Below, in pieces: positions 6,310 through 14,708 of a DNA stretch of 32,367 nt. The position numbers and the translations under genes were made by a program. Source of the stretch: Hungatella sp. (GTDB lineage: Bacteria; Bacillota; Clostridia; Lachnospirales; Lachnospiraceae); the NCBI GenBank assembly GCA_022795805.1, contig JAAWHK010000025.1, positions 1 through 32,367 on the forward strand, written 5' to 3'. The notes under the pieces were generated by a model that saw only the letters and a program-made list of their open reading frames with translations, was not told the DNA's origin and did not search any database. Within the stretch, counting starts at the first letter, position 1. Each line of letters begins with the position of its first letter.

Positions 6310-7189
6310 GGTACCTGGTCTGGACATAGAGTCCGCTTCCCTGCCTGAACCCGGCCTGGTACACCACGTTGGCCGGCAGGATGCTGCCGTTCTCCAGAAG
6401 CCACCTGGCGTTTCTCCAGTTGGCCTCCGTAGGCTCCCGGTAGTAGTTGCCGTCCCGGGTGCAGGCGTACTGCCCTCTCTGGAACACGACCCCCCTTATG
6501 CTGTCCGGGTAGGCGCCATGGGCTCTCCGGTTCAGTATGACGGAGCCGATGTAAAGCTGCTCCTCATCCGGATACCCCTGGCCCTCCCCGCAGATGGCGT
6601 GGGCCAAAACGTACAGATCCTCCTCGGAATAGGCTGCAGGCTCCGGTTCCGGCTCCGGCTCCTCCTCCTTTTTAACGGACAGCATGTGGGGACCGTAATT
6701 GGCTTTTCTCCAGATAATCCGCTCCACCGCGCTCATCTCCTTCACAAGCTCCTCGCCGGACGGTTCCCCCATGGCAGAGTACTGGGCCCAGTCCTCCCCG
6801 GGATCCGGCCCGCTGTCCGCCCCCAAAGCTCCCACGCTCCCATTCGTTACGCCGTTATCCGCATCGCCGCACCTGTCGGCCCCGGTTTCCGCCCAGGCGT
6901 TTTCTTCCCCCCATCTTCCGTCCCCGACGCCTTCCCCGCTGTCCTTAGATTCCGCCCCCCTTTCTTCCAGGCACCTCTCCCCGCCGTCAGCCTCTCCCGC
7001 GCCGTTTCCGTCCCCGGCACATCCTGCGCCCCCGTTTTCTTCTGCAGCACGTTCCTCCCCGGCGCTTTCCTCCGCGACGCTGCTTTCCCCGCTTCCTTCC
7101 CCGTCATCCTTTGCCTGAACCGGCACAACGGCCACATACGCCGCTGCCACCGCAGATACGATCAATTTAACAACTTTCTCTTTCCTCAT
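6290..7189 (-). CDS. SleB-like cell wall hydrolase (Hydrolase_2 type) with low-complexity linker
   Basis: 299 residues. An N-terminal hydrophobic segment (VVKLIVSAVAAAYVAVVPVQA) acts as signal peptide or anchor. Residues about 30-120 are a Glu/Gly/Ala-rich, low-complexity linker. The C-terminal 110 residues form the hydrolase domain: DLYVLAHAICGEGQGYPDEEQLYIGSVILNRR, the GVVFQRGQY block and a C-terminal YHKYCYR. This family, related to SleB, cleaves peptidoglycan in spore cortex or wall; the glutamate in CGEGQ is the expected catalytic residue. Outside the cell is inferred. The start at 7189 gives the clean signal peptide; an upstream in-frame start adds 25 unlikely residues. The linker is on pyrimidine-rich repetitive DNA. 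Confidence 0.88.
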   Translation of the reverse strand: MRKEKVVKLIVSAVAAAYVAVVPVQAKDDGEGSGESSVAEESAGEERAAEENGGAGCAGDGNGAGEADGGERCLEERGAESKDSGEGVGDGRWGEENAWAETGADRCGDADNGVTNGSVGALGADSGPDPGEDWAQYSAMGEPSGEELVKEMSAVERIIWRKANYGPHMLSVKKEEEPEPEPEPAAYSEEDLYVLAHAICGEGQGYPDEEQLYIGSVILNRRAHGAYPDSIRGVVFQRGQYACTRDGNYYREPTEANWRNARWLLENGSILPANVVYQAGFRQGSGLYVQTRYHKYCYR

Positions 7190-7312
7190 GATAAAAATGG
7201 ACCTCTCTTTCCGCGGCAGACGCTTCCTGCCCCGTATATTGGGATACCCGGCTCCAAAAGACATACCCTTTTTGATCCTGGTATCCTAATTATTAAATAT
7301 GTCCACTTTCTT

Positions 7313-7331
7313 ACAATTATTACATAATTGT
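7313..7331. promoter_or_regulatory. Perfect AT-rich palindrome upstream of the hydrolase gene
   Basis: ACAATTAT-TAC-ATAATTGT is an 8+8 bp perfect inverted repeat about 125 bp before the hydrolase start, in the AT-rich gap 7265-7350. It could be an operator or an upstream promoter element; nothing ties it to a known regulator. Confidence 0.35.
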
Positions 7332-7357
7332 TACTATCAGTTTAAGGATACGTGAAA

Positions 7358-7405
7358 CAGGGGCTGCCGCAAAACCCGAATCCGTGGTTTATGCGGCAGC
7401 CCCTG
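7358..7405 (-). terminator. Hairpin after the NUDIX gene
   Basis: A perfect 14-bp inverted repeat (CAGGGGCTGCCGCA and its complement) with a 20-nt loop starts 14 nt past the NUDIX stop. Only TTT follows on the minus strand, so it may act as a weak terminator or a 3'-end stabiliser. Confidence 0.65.
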
Positions 7406-7419
7406 CCTATGTGTCTCAA

Positions 7420-7872
7420 TCAGAAATATTTTCTGGAACCCCAAAGATTGTTCTTCTTCAGCTCCAGGTATTCGTTGTACGCCTTCTCCAGGATCTGCTT
7501 CTCGTTGGAGAACTTTAGGAGATGATAGGCTTCATAAAACTTATAGTACCCTGAATCCATGAAATACTCTTCACGTTGTGGTTTACTGTAGTAGCTGTCC
7601 GCCATCATCAGATACCAGTGAACGTCTTTCTCCACCATATCCTGAGGCGTGTTAAAGGAATACTGGCTCTTTCCAATATACTTGATAATGGACGCCGCAA
7701 CCCCGGTCTCTTCCTTCACTTCCCGCAGGGCTGTCTCCTTATATTCCTCTCCCTCCTCCACAGTTCCTTTCGGCAAAACCCAACCCTCGTATTTGTTCTT
7801 ATAATTCTTATACAATACAAGAATCTTACCTCGAAATATAACCACACCGCCACAGCTCGTTGCCTCTATCAT
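7420..7872 (-). CDS. NUDIX hydrolase
   Basis: 150 residues. The NUDIX box fits its consensus exactly: G-x5-E-x7-REV-x-EE-x-G in GTVEEGEEYKETALREVKEE. An N-terminal strand region, ATSCGGVVIFRGKILVLY, and WVLPKG precede it. NUDIX enzymes split nucleoside diphosphates linked to other groups; the substrate here is unknown, though the layout (GGVVIF, WVLPKGTVEEGE) resembles the diadenosine polyphosphate hydrolase type. The ATG at 7872 has GGAGG seven bases before it. The longer upstream frame overlaps the mscS gene and is rejected. It has its own promoter at 7937-7965. Confidence 0.93.
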   Translation of the reverse strand: MIEATSCGGVVIFRGKILVLYKNYKNKYEGWVLPKGTVEEGEEYKETALREVKEETGVAASIIKYIGKSQYSFNTPQDMVEKDVHWYLMMADSYYSKPQREEYFMDSGYYKFYEAYHLLKFSNEKQILEKAYNEYLELKKNNLWGSRKYF

Positions 7873-7936
7873 TGCAATCCCTCCTGCCCGGGAACCGGAT
7901 GGGTCCGGCTCCATGGTGTGTCGATACACTGGGTCT

Positions 7937-7965
7937 AGTATACCGCATTTTCCCGGGATATGCAA
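7937..7965 (-). promoter_or_regulatory. Promoter of the NUDIX gene
   Basis: Minus-strand TTGCAT (7965-7960), 17-bp spacer, TATACT (7942-7937), ending about 65 bp before the NUDIX start. Confidence 0.7.
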
Positions 7966-8004
7966 GCCACGATTGGATTTCATTGACTTCTCGGTCTCCG
8001 GCCC

Positions 8005-8036
8005 GTTACGGTTCACATGTACCCTGTGAACGTAAC
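8005..8036 (-). terminator. Hairpin after mscS
   Basis: GTTACG(G)TTCACA pairs with TGTGAACGTAAC around ACATGT/ACCC, 12 bp with one bulge, 18 nt after the mscS stop. No T-run follows on either strand, so termination is only likely. Confidence 0.45.
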
Positions 8037-8053
8037 CCCGGCCCCGCCTGTCG

Positions 8054-8944
8054 TCATCTCTGATGCACATCCACCTGCTGGTACGGGATCTCGATGCCCT
8101 CCTGGTCAAAAGCCAGCTTGATCTTCTCTGTCAGCTCCCACTTCACGCTCCAGTAATCCCCTGTGGCCACCCAGGCCCTGGCGCCCAGCACCACGCCGCT
8201 GTCACCCAGACTGTCCACAAACACAAGAATCCCCTCATCCTGCCTTATCAGGGCATTGTCCCCAAACAGCTCCTGGAGAACCTCCTTTGCCCTCTTTAAG
8301 TCCGACTGATACCCGATCATCACCTTGATCTCCAGACGCCGCTTCTCCTGAGCCGTCACGTTGGTCAGATTGCTGTTGGACAGCGTTCCGTTGGGCAGCG
8401 TGACCTGCCGGTTATCCATGGTGTGCAGGGTGGTGTACACCAGGCCGATAGCTGACACGCATCCCTCCTCGGACCCGCAGATGATGTAATCTCCCACCTT
8501 AAAAGGTTTCAGCATAAGCAGGGCCACCCCGCCTGCGAAGTTGCCCAGCATGTTCTGCAGCGACAGGCTGAGAGCCAGACCCGCAGATCCGATAAGGGCT
8601 ATGATGGAGGCTGAATTGATTCCCAGTTTCTCCGCGGCCACAAAAACCGCCAGCCCGCAGACGCACGCATATACCGCAGACAGAAGAAATTTGCGCAGGG
8701 AAACCTCCATATCCATGCGGTCAAATGTCCTGCCCAGCATCCTGCGCACGATCCCCGCGATCTTAAATCCCACCACCAGAATCACAAAGACCGCCAGAAG
8801 CCGGTATCCCAGCTTCACCAGTCCCGGTATCCAGCCTTTCATAGTCTCCAGTATCACGTTGGGCTTTAACTGTGCCAGATCCTGCTGCACCTCCTGAACC
8901 AGCTCCAGCGTCTCCGTCAGCTCCTCCGCCTCTCTCCACACCAT
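8054..8944 (-). CDS. mscS: Small-conductance mechanosensitive channel, MscS family
   Basis: 296 residues, the length of E. coli MscS. Three membrane segments: about 37-60 (LGYRLLAVFVILVVGFKIAG), 85-105 and 110-135. The pore helix region is ALIGSAGLALSLSLQNMLGNFAGGVALLMLKPFKVGDYI, with small-residue packing and the conserved Asn and GD motif; then the beta domain with TLHTMDNRQVTLPNG. It opens under membrane tension and protects against osmotic shock. The ATG at 8944 follows AAGGAG. It sits 19 nt after the PBP gene and may be the last gene of the division/wall cluster. Confidence 0.95.
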   Translation of the reverse strand: MVWREAEELTETLELVQEVQQDLAQLKPNVILETMKGWIPGLVKLGYRLLAVFVILVVGFKIAGIVRRMLGRTFDRMDMEVSLRKFLLSAVYACVCGLAVFVAAEKLGINSASIIALIGSAGLALSLSLQNMLGNFAGGVALLMLKPFKVGDYIICGSEEGCVSAIGLVYTTLHTMDNRQVTLPNGTLSNSNLTNVTAQEKRRLEIKVMIGYQSDLKRAKEVLQELFGDNALIRQDEGILVFVDSLGDSGVVLGARAWVATGDYWSVKWELTEKIKLAFDQEGIEIPYQQVDVHQR

Positions 8945-8963
8945 ATAATCCGTCTCCTTACTG

Positions 8964-10421
8964 TTAGTTTAAATACGCGTCAAAAACCGCCCTGGCCACG
9001 GGTCCGGCCGCCTGCCCGCCGGATCCGCCCTCTTCCACAATCACAGTTACTGCTATCTTCGGATCGTCCGCCGGCGCAAACCCCGTAAACCAGGCATGGC
9101 TTTCCTTCCCCGTCTCAAACTGGGCTGACCCGGTCTTCGCCGCCGCCCTGTACGCCGCGCCTCTGACGGCCGAACCGGTCCCCTCAGCCACCACACCCTC
9201 CATCATCTCTGTCAGAATCTTTGCCTCCTCCCGGCTCGTCATATTCCCCCAGGCAGCGGGGGCAAAACGTTTCACCGTCTCCCCCGCCGCGTTCTCCACC
9301 CGGTCTATGAGATAAGGCTGCATCAGCACGCCCTCATTGGCGATGGCCGCCGTTATCATGAGGCAGTGGAGAGGCGTCATCTGGGTCGCCCCCTGACCGA
9401 TGGAAGTCTGCAGAATCTCCCACTCTCCCGCCTCCTCCCCCATAAGAAACCGGCTCTGGGAGTAGGCCAGGCTTACAGGCTGATCCCGGTTAAACAGAAG
9501 CTCACCGGCCGTCTCTGCCAGCGCCTGCATATCCATCTCAAGCCCCATGGCGGCAAAAGCCCCGTTGCAGGAGTTGGCGAACGCCTGGGACAGGTTCTGA
9601 CTTCCGTGTGCGTTGCCGTGGTAGCACTGAATGGTGTACTCCCCCCGCTCAAAGTACCCGTCGCAGTCAAACCGGAACTCCTCATAATCATCCGGGTGCT
9701 CTCTTATATACTCCAGCACCATGACGATCTTGAATACGGATCCGGGAGGGTAAAGTCCCTGGGACGCCCGGTTCACCAGTCTGGCCTGGCCGTCCCCGTC
9801 TGCCGTGATCGTATCCCAGGCCTCCAAAACCGTGTTGGGATCAAACCCCGGGTTAGACACCATAGCCAAAATCCGGCCTGTGGACGGTTCCATGGCCGCC
9901 ACCACCCCTTTTCGTCCCCCCAGGGCGCCGCCCGCGGCCTGCTGCAGTCTCACATCCAGGGAGGTGATAATCTGGTCCCCGGGATTTTTGGTCCCCGCCA
10001 GCCGCGCCGTAACCTGACTTACGGGATTTAAATGGCATGTGAGCAGATAAAAATTCCCCAGAGCCTCCAGCCCTGTCTTTCCCCGGACAGAATATCCCAC
10101 CACATGAGAAAACAGCTCCCCGTAAGGGTAGACACGCTTCTCCTTTCCGTCCTCCCCGGTCCGTGTTTCAGCCAGAACCGTACCGCTTTTGTCCAGGATC
10201 CTCCCCCGCTCCACGGTCCTGGCAAAACTGTCCAGTCTGGCGTTGTAGGGATTGTTGATCACATTCTCCCTGGGAATCACCAGAAAATACCCCATATATC
10301 CTATGAGGCACAGAAACAAAAATACCACCAGATACACCAGACACAGAATGCTCCGGTCTGTTTTCTGTCTGGCGGTCTTCTTCTTTTTCCCCTTTCTGCC
10401 CTTCCTAAAATTCAGTTTCAT
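8964..10421 (-). CDS. Class B penicillin-binding protein (PbpA/FtsI-like transpeptidase)
   Basis: 485 residues: a basic cytoplasmic tail, one membrane anchor (about 24-49), a short PBP dimerisation-like region and a C-terminal transpeptidase domain. The active-site motifs are SVFK at 228-231, SCN at 284-286 and KTG at 429-431, all intact. It makes peptidoglycan cross-links at the outer membrane face. With about 485 residues it resembles PbpA of actinobacteria more than a long FtsI. The FtsW/RodA-like gene just upstream overlaps it by 17 bp, the typical pairing of a SEDS glycosyltransferase with its bPBP. Start at the ATG 10421, with GAAGAGGG before it; a GTG at 10445 is the alternative. Confidence 0.95.
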   Translation of the reverse strand: MKLNFRKGRKGKKKKTARQKTDRSILCLVYLVVFLFLCLIGYMGYFLVIPRENVINNPYNARLDSFARTVERGRILDKSGTVLAETRTGEDGKEKRVYPYGELFSHVVGYSVRGKTGLEALGNFYLLTCHLNPVSQVTARLAGTKNPGDQIITSLDVRLQQAAGGALGGRKGVVAAMEPSTGRILAMVSNPGFDPNTVLEAWDTITADGDGQARLVNRASQGLYPPGSVFKIVMVLEYIREHPDDYEEFRFDCDGYFERGEYTIQCYHGNAHGSQNLSQAFANSCNGAFAAMGLEMDMQALAETAGELLFNRDQPVSLAYSQSRFLMGEEAGEWEILQTSIGQGATQMTPLHCLMITAAIANEGVLMQPYLIDRVENAAGETVKRFAPAAWGNMTSREEAKILTEMMEGVVAEGTGSAVRGAAYRAAAKTGSAQFETGKESHAWFTGFAPADDPKIAVTVIVEEGGSGGQAAGPVARAVFDAYLN

Positions 10422-11733
10422 ATCCCTCTTCCTCTTCGTCGTCACCCTTGAGAATATACAGCCCCTGAATGATCGAAAACATGATAAACGTACTCAAAAC
10501 AGAGCTTCCCCCGTAACTGATAAGCGGCAGCGTCACTCCTGTGGAGGGGATAAACTTTGTCACACCGCCTGCCGTCAGAAACACCTGGACGATGTACTCA
10601 CACCCGAGCCCCAGGGCGATCAGCTTATAAAACAGGGCGTCCATACGGCAGGCTATGGCTGTAAACTGCACGAAACATCCCAGACACACCAAAAGCAGGC
10701 ACATCACGGACAGAACTCCCATCTCCTCGGCTATGGCCGCCAGAACGAAGTCCTTCTCCACCACGGGAATCTTCCCCGGCATCCCCTGACACAGCCCCAG
10801 GCCAAACCAACTTCCCGTCCCGATGGCAAACAGGGACTGGGTGATCTGATAGCCCCGGTTGTCAATGTCCGCCCATGGATTTCTCCAGGCCATAACCCGC
10901 ACCCGGACATGGTTGAACAGCTTTAAAGCCGCCGCCGAAGCGGCCCATCCCCCAAAAACCCCGACCAGAAGGTACTTCCACTCCGACGTGGCCGCAAACA
11001 CCATGAACACGTAGGTGACAAACAAGATCAGCGCGCTTCCCAGATCCTTTGAGATCGTCAGGATCAGCACATGGAGGGCAGCTCCCAGACTGGTCAGCCC
11101 AATCTGTCTTCTTCCCGTGGATCTGTAAAACATGGAAGCGATAAAAAACACAAAGGTTATCTTCACAAATTCCGACGGTTGCACGGACACCTGTCCGACT
11201 CTCAGGGACAGCTGGGCGCCGTAGCTTTTATCCCCCAGGACGTACACCATCGTCAGGAGCCCCAGCCCCGCCCCGCCGTAGACCCACGGGATCCGGCTCA
11301 GCTGCCAGGCCCTGCGGATGATGCTGGGAATCAGCCATGCAGCTCCGGCGGAGCAGACCACAATGGCGAACTGCTTTGCGGCCTTTTCCGGCGACAGCCT
11401 GGCCAGAATCACAAATCCCACACAAAGAAACAGACACATATTGTCAAACAGGAGCCCGGATCTGCCCGGATAGCATCTGCCGTAGAGTGCCGGAGCGCAC
11501 CACAAGAACACCGCCTGTGCCCCCCAGAGGGAAAGCAGCTTTTCATCCCCTGTATTGAGAAACAGAACGGCAAAAGACAGCAGGTGGAGCATCATAATGC
11601 TCTCCCTCTGCCTCCTCAGAATTATGGCCTTCTTCTCCCTGTCCGCCCCGAAATACCGGAAGTTCCGGTATGTGTACACGGCCATGAGAAGAACGGTCAC
11701 ATACTTTGACAGCTCTACAATAAGGCTTTCCAA
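10405..11733 (-). CDS. FtsW/RodA/SpoVE-family peptidoglycan glycosyltransferase (SEDS)
   Basis: 442 residues with about ten to twelve membrane segments. Family landmarks are present: VYVLGDKSYGAQLSLRVGQVSVQPSEFVKI, TISKDLGSALIL with the catalytic-site Asp, the GYQITQSLFAIGTGSWFGLGL loop and IPSTGVTLPLISYGGSS. SEDS proteins polymerise lipid II and work with a partner class B PBP, encoded directly downstream. The start is a TTG at 11733, with GGAG upstream; the nearby ATG is out of frame. An unusually long N-terminal part (about 130 residues with extra membrane segments) precedes the core. Whether it serves division, elongation or sporulation cannot be told. Confidence 0.95.
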   Translation of the reverse strand: MESLIVELSKYVTVLLMAVYTYRNFRYFGADREKKAIILRRQRESIMMLHLLSFAVLFLNTGDEKLLSLWGAQAVFLWCAPALYGRCYPGRSGLLFDNMCLFLCVGFVILARLSPEKAAKQFAIVVCSAGAAWLIPSIIRRAWQLSRIPWVYGGAGLGLLTMVYVLGDKSYGAQLSLRVGQVSVQPSEFVKITFVFFIASMFYRSTGRRQIGLTSLGAALHVLILTISKDLGSALILFVTYVFMVFAATSEWKYLLVGVFGGWAASAAALKLFNHVRVRVMAWRNPWADIDNRGYQITQSLFAIGTGSWFGLGLCQGMPGKIPVVEKDFVLAAIAEEMGVLSVMCLLLVCLGCFVQFTAIACRMDALFYKLIALGLGCEYIVQVFLTAGGVTKFIPSTGVTLPLISYGGSSVLSTFIMFSIIQGLYILKGDDEEEEGYETEF

Positions 11734-11741
11734 ACCATCAC

Positions 11742-14189
11742 CTACTCCACGCCTCGTTTAAAATGTCCTCTCGTAAACTCTCCCCCGGGATACATATCCT
11801 TCTCCATACCGCCGCCGTACAGTTCCTTTACCCAGGCATCCGTTATACGGCCGATCTCCTCCAGGGACTCCCACCAAAACTGCAGGCGCACAGCTTCAGG
11901 GGCCAGTTCAAGGATCCGCTGTCCCTGCCCTGCCAGGGACAGCGGCAGCGGATTGTAGATTATATTATAACAGTACGCACAGTGATTCTCCACGGGAAGC
12001 TCCTTCCCGGTCCTGTCCCTCATCATCATTCTGCCCGGCCTGCCGGTACATCCCCGGACGGTTTTAGTTACGCACTGGGCTGACACCATGACAGGCACGT
12101 AGCCGTACCCCACCAGCTCCCTGGCCTGTCCGCCCATCTCCATAAGCTCCCTGCCGTTAAGCTCCAGGGGAAAGGCAGTCTCCTCACACCCCAGCTTCCT
12201 CAGCAGTCTGTCCGCGGCAGAATTGAAACCGTACAGGTTATAATCCCCGCACAGTGGGATCTTTATGCCCCTGCTGTCCAGATATCCGGCCTCCTCCAGG
12301 GAACGGATCAGAACCCGGTCGAAGCCTGCCTCCTTAAGAAACGTAAGATTCCGGTCAAAATAGCGCTCCGCCTGCGGCCTGAAGATCACTGGCATAGCCA
12401 GAACGCAGCTCCTGCCCGCCCTATGGCACGCATCCGCCGTCTTCTTCCACTGATCCGGCGCTATGCCGTCGGCCTCCACCAGGATCCGGGACACCTGCGG
12501 AAATTCCAGAACCCGGCGCAGCGCCTCCCGGGACGCCAGCAGGACGTGAAGTCCCGGGACCGTTCTTTCCGCCCGTTCGGAGGACTCTTTCCTGTCCGGC
12601 TTTCTCCCGGCACGCTCTCTTCCGGCGGACTCTTCCCCGCCCGGCTCTCTTTCGGCATGTTTTTCCCCGCCCGGCCCTTTCCCGCCGGATATCTCCTGAC
12701 CGATGTCCCCATCCTCCCCGGGCGGCACTGCCGTCCCGGTAGATTTTCTCCTGTACATCCCTGTCAGGACCCTTCGAAGCTCCTCCAGTCCGTCCCTTCG
12801 AAGCGCATTCAGCTGCTGTACCGGCACAAATGCCTTTCCCTCAAGACATATGTCCAGTTTCGTCAGCTCAAAGGGGGTGTTCCCCATCTTCTTTATCTGT
12901 CTGGCCAGCTGTTCTTTCGAGACCGGCTGGCTGCGGGCCGTCACAGCCGGCTCTCCCAGGACCGTCACCGGCCCCGCCTTTGCGCCGTTTTTCCCCGTAT
13001 CCGCCATCTCCAAACTGAGAGAGGTCCTTTCCCCTTCCCTCACTGTGAGAACGCCCTGGACGGATTCCCGCTTCTCCGCCTCCACGTACCGCTTATCCAG
13101 CTCCTCAAACAGCTTCTGGTTTCCCTGGCGAAACGCCGGTTTCTCTGTCCGCGCGATCATATCCGGGCCGTTGTGCTGCCGGTAATACCCTTCCGTAAAT
13201 CCGCCTCTGTCAAACAGCTCCAGAAGCTCCTGCCGGTCGTTCGGATCCACAAAGTACCCGGCCCGGCCCTTTTCCATATACAGATCCACGTACTTCCGGT
13301 ACATCCGCACCGTCCCCGCAGTGTATCTGGGACTCTTCATGCGGCCCTCTATCTTTAAGGAGCTTACACCGGCCTCCAGCAGGTCCGGGATGATATCCAG
13401 GGTGCACAGATCCTTCATACTGAGAATGTAGCGGTCGTCCTTCACAGAGGCGGCCACCCTGTTTCTCTCCTTGCCCCGGCCATCTCTGCGGCCGTCGTTT
13501 CCTCTGCCGTCCTTTCTCCGGGCACCCGTTTCCTCCCGTCTCTCACCGCTCTCTTCTCCGATCTCATTCTTCCCCATCACCTGGTAGGGGAGCCTGCAGG
13601 GCTGGGCGCACCGCCCCCGGTTGCCGCTTCTCCCACCGATGAAGCTGCTCAAAAGGCACTGTCCCGAATAGCAGTAGCACAGTGCCCCATGTACAAAGCA
13701 TTCGATCTCCACAGGTACTTCCCTGTGAATTCGACGAATCTCGGCCAGAGACAGCTCCCTGGCCGTCACCACCCGCTTAACCCCCATATCCGCCAGTATC
13801 CTGGCGCCGTAGGATCCCGTGACCGTCATCTGGGTGCTGGCGTGAACCGGCAGATCCGGAAAAGTCTCCCTGATAAGGGCCATGGCCCCCAGATCCTGGA
13901 CAATCACCCCGTCCACCCCCTGCTCATAGAAGGGCCTCAGATACCCCGTAAGCTCCCAAAGCTCCCTCTCCTTCATCAGAGTGTTCACCGTCATGTAAAG
14001 AGATACCCCATGGATATGGGCGTAATCAATGGCCTCAAGCATCCTGTCCTGATCCAGATTGTCCGCATAGGCTCTGGCCCCGAACCGGCTGCCTCCGATA
14101 TACACCGCATCGGCACCTGCCGCCACGGCCGCCTTCATGCTTTCAAATGACCCTGCCGGAGCCAAGAGCTCCGCCTGTCCCTGTCTCAT
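11742..14189 (-). CDS. U32-family peptidase-like protein with DUF3656-type C-terminus (RlhA-like)
   Basis: 815 residues. The N-terminal U32 domain begins ELLAPAGSFESMKAAVAAGADAVYIGG and contains VHASTQMTVT and the Cys-rich signature CFVHGALCYCYSGQC...GRCAQPCR. The C-terminal half has GVLTVREGERTSLSL and ends with a final Cys-bearing stretch (HCAYCYNIIYNPLPLSL). Family knowledge: such proteins are called collagenase-like peptidases, but members with this architecture (RlhA/YdcP in E. coli) hydroxylate 23S rRNA C2501 and need an Fe-S cluster, so an RNA-modifying role is likelier than proteolysis. Two Glu/Gly/Arg-rich low-complexity insertions (about residues 215-245 and 480-550) look strain-variable. 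Start ATG with GGAGG upstream; it follows zapA by 23 nt. Confidence 0.9.
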   Translation of the reverse strand: MRQGQAELLAPAGSFESMKAAVAAGADAVYIGGSRFGARAYADNLDQDRMLEAIDYAHIHGVSLYMTVNTLMKERELWELTGYLRPFYEQGVDGVIVQDLGAMALIRETFPDLPVHASTQMTVTGSYGARILADMGVKRVVTARELSLAEIRRIHREVPVEIECFVHGALCYCYSGQCLLSSFIGGRSGNRGRCAQPCRLPYQVMGKNEIGEESGERREETGARRKDGRGNDGRRDGRGKERNRVAASVKDDRYILSMKDLCTLDIIPDLLEAGVSSLKIEGRMKSPRYTAGTVRMYRKYVDLYMEKGRAGYFVDPNDRQELLELFDRGGFTEGYYRQHNGPDMIARTEKPAFRQGNQKLFEELDKRYVEAEKRESVQGVLTVREGERTSLSLEMADTGKNGAKAGPVTVLGEPAVTARSQPVSKEQLARQIKKMGNTPFELTKLDICLEGKAFVPVQQLNALRRDGLEELRRVLTGMYRRKSTGTAVPPGEDGDIGQEISGGKGPGGEKHAEREPGGEESAGRERAGRKPDRKESSERAERTVPGLHVLLASREALRRVLEFPQVSRILVEADGIAPDQWKKTADACHRAGRSCVLAMPVIFRPQAERYFDRNLTFLKEAGFDRVLIRSLEEAGYLDSRGIKIPLCGDYNLYGFNSAADRLLRKLGCEETAFPLELNGRELMEMGGQARELVGYGYVPVMVSAQCVTKTVRGCTGRPGRMMMRDRTGKELPVENHCAYCYNIIYNPLPLSLAGQGQRILELAPEAVRLQFWWESLEEIGRITDAWVKELYGGGMEKDMYPGGEFTRGHFKRGVE

Positions 14190-14212
14190 CCAAACCTCCG
14201 TCTCTGCCGTAC

Positions 14213-14692
14213 TCAGTGTCTGCCGCCCTGCCCCATGCTCCCGGGACCGGCCGCGGCCAAAACCGCCTTGTGCTTTAACAGCTCCTCCCGCGCCTTCTCC
14301 AGATCCCGCTTCACCCGATCCAGCTCCGCCTTTTTCTCGTCCAGATCTTTGGTCACGTTCTCCAGCCGCATCTGGGTCGTCACCAGCTCGTGTTTCAGCC
14401 CGTAACTCTCCCGCTCCATATCGTCCCGCTGACGCTCGCTGACCGCCGCCCGGTTGATGGCCTTAAAATAATCATCGGCGATGTTCAGAGCGATCATGGT
14501 CGCCTGGTACTCCTCGCTCTGCCTGGTAAATCCGTCCTGCCGCTTAAGCAGAGCCGTCTTTTCATTTATATAGCTGGCCACACGCTGGAGGTAGTGTTCG
14601 TCTTCCGTCCCCCCAAGGGTGTAGATTTTCCCGTCAATCAAAACTTCCGCATAATTCTTCGTATCCATGAATCTGCCTTTGCCGTTATTCAT
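14213..14692 (-). CDS. zapA: Cell division protein ZapA
   Basis: 159 residues. The N-terminal ZapA domain is AEVLIDGKIYTLGGTEDEHYLQRVASYINEKT followed by a helix (YQATMIALNIADDYFKA). From about residue 90 to 145 there is a strong heptad-rich coiled coil (LENVTKDLDEKKAELDRVKR...). ZapA crosslinks FtsZ filaments at the Z-ring. The start ATG at 14692 has GAGGAG nine bases upstream, lying within the end of ruvB; a TTG at 14716 is the alternative. Length is more than the usual 90-110 residues because of the longer coiled coil, as is common in Clostridia. It is placed between ruvB and the U32 gene. Confidence 0.93.
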   Translation of the reverse strand: MNNGKGRFMDTKNYAEVLIDGKIYTLGGTEDEHYLQRVASYINEKTALLKRQDGFTRQSEEYQATMIALNIADDYFKAINRAAVSERQRDDMERESYGLKHELVTTQMRLENVTKDLDEKKAELDRVKRDLEKAREELLKHKAVLAAAGPGSMGQGGRH

Positions 14693-14708
14693 CCCAATAT
14701 GCTCCTCA

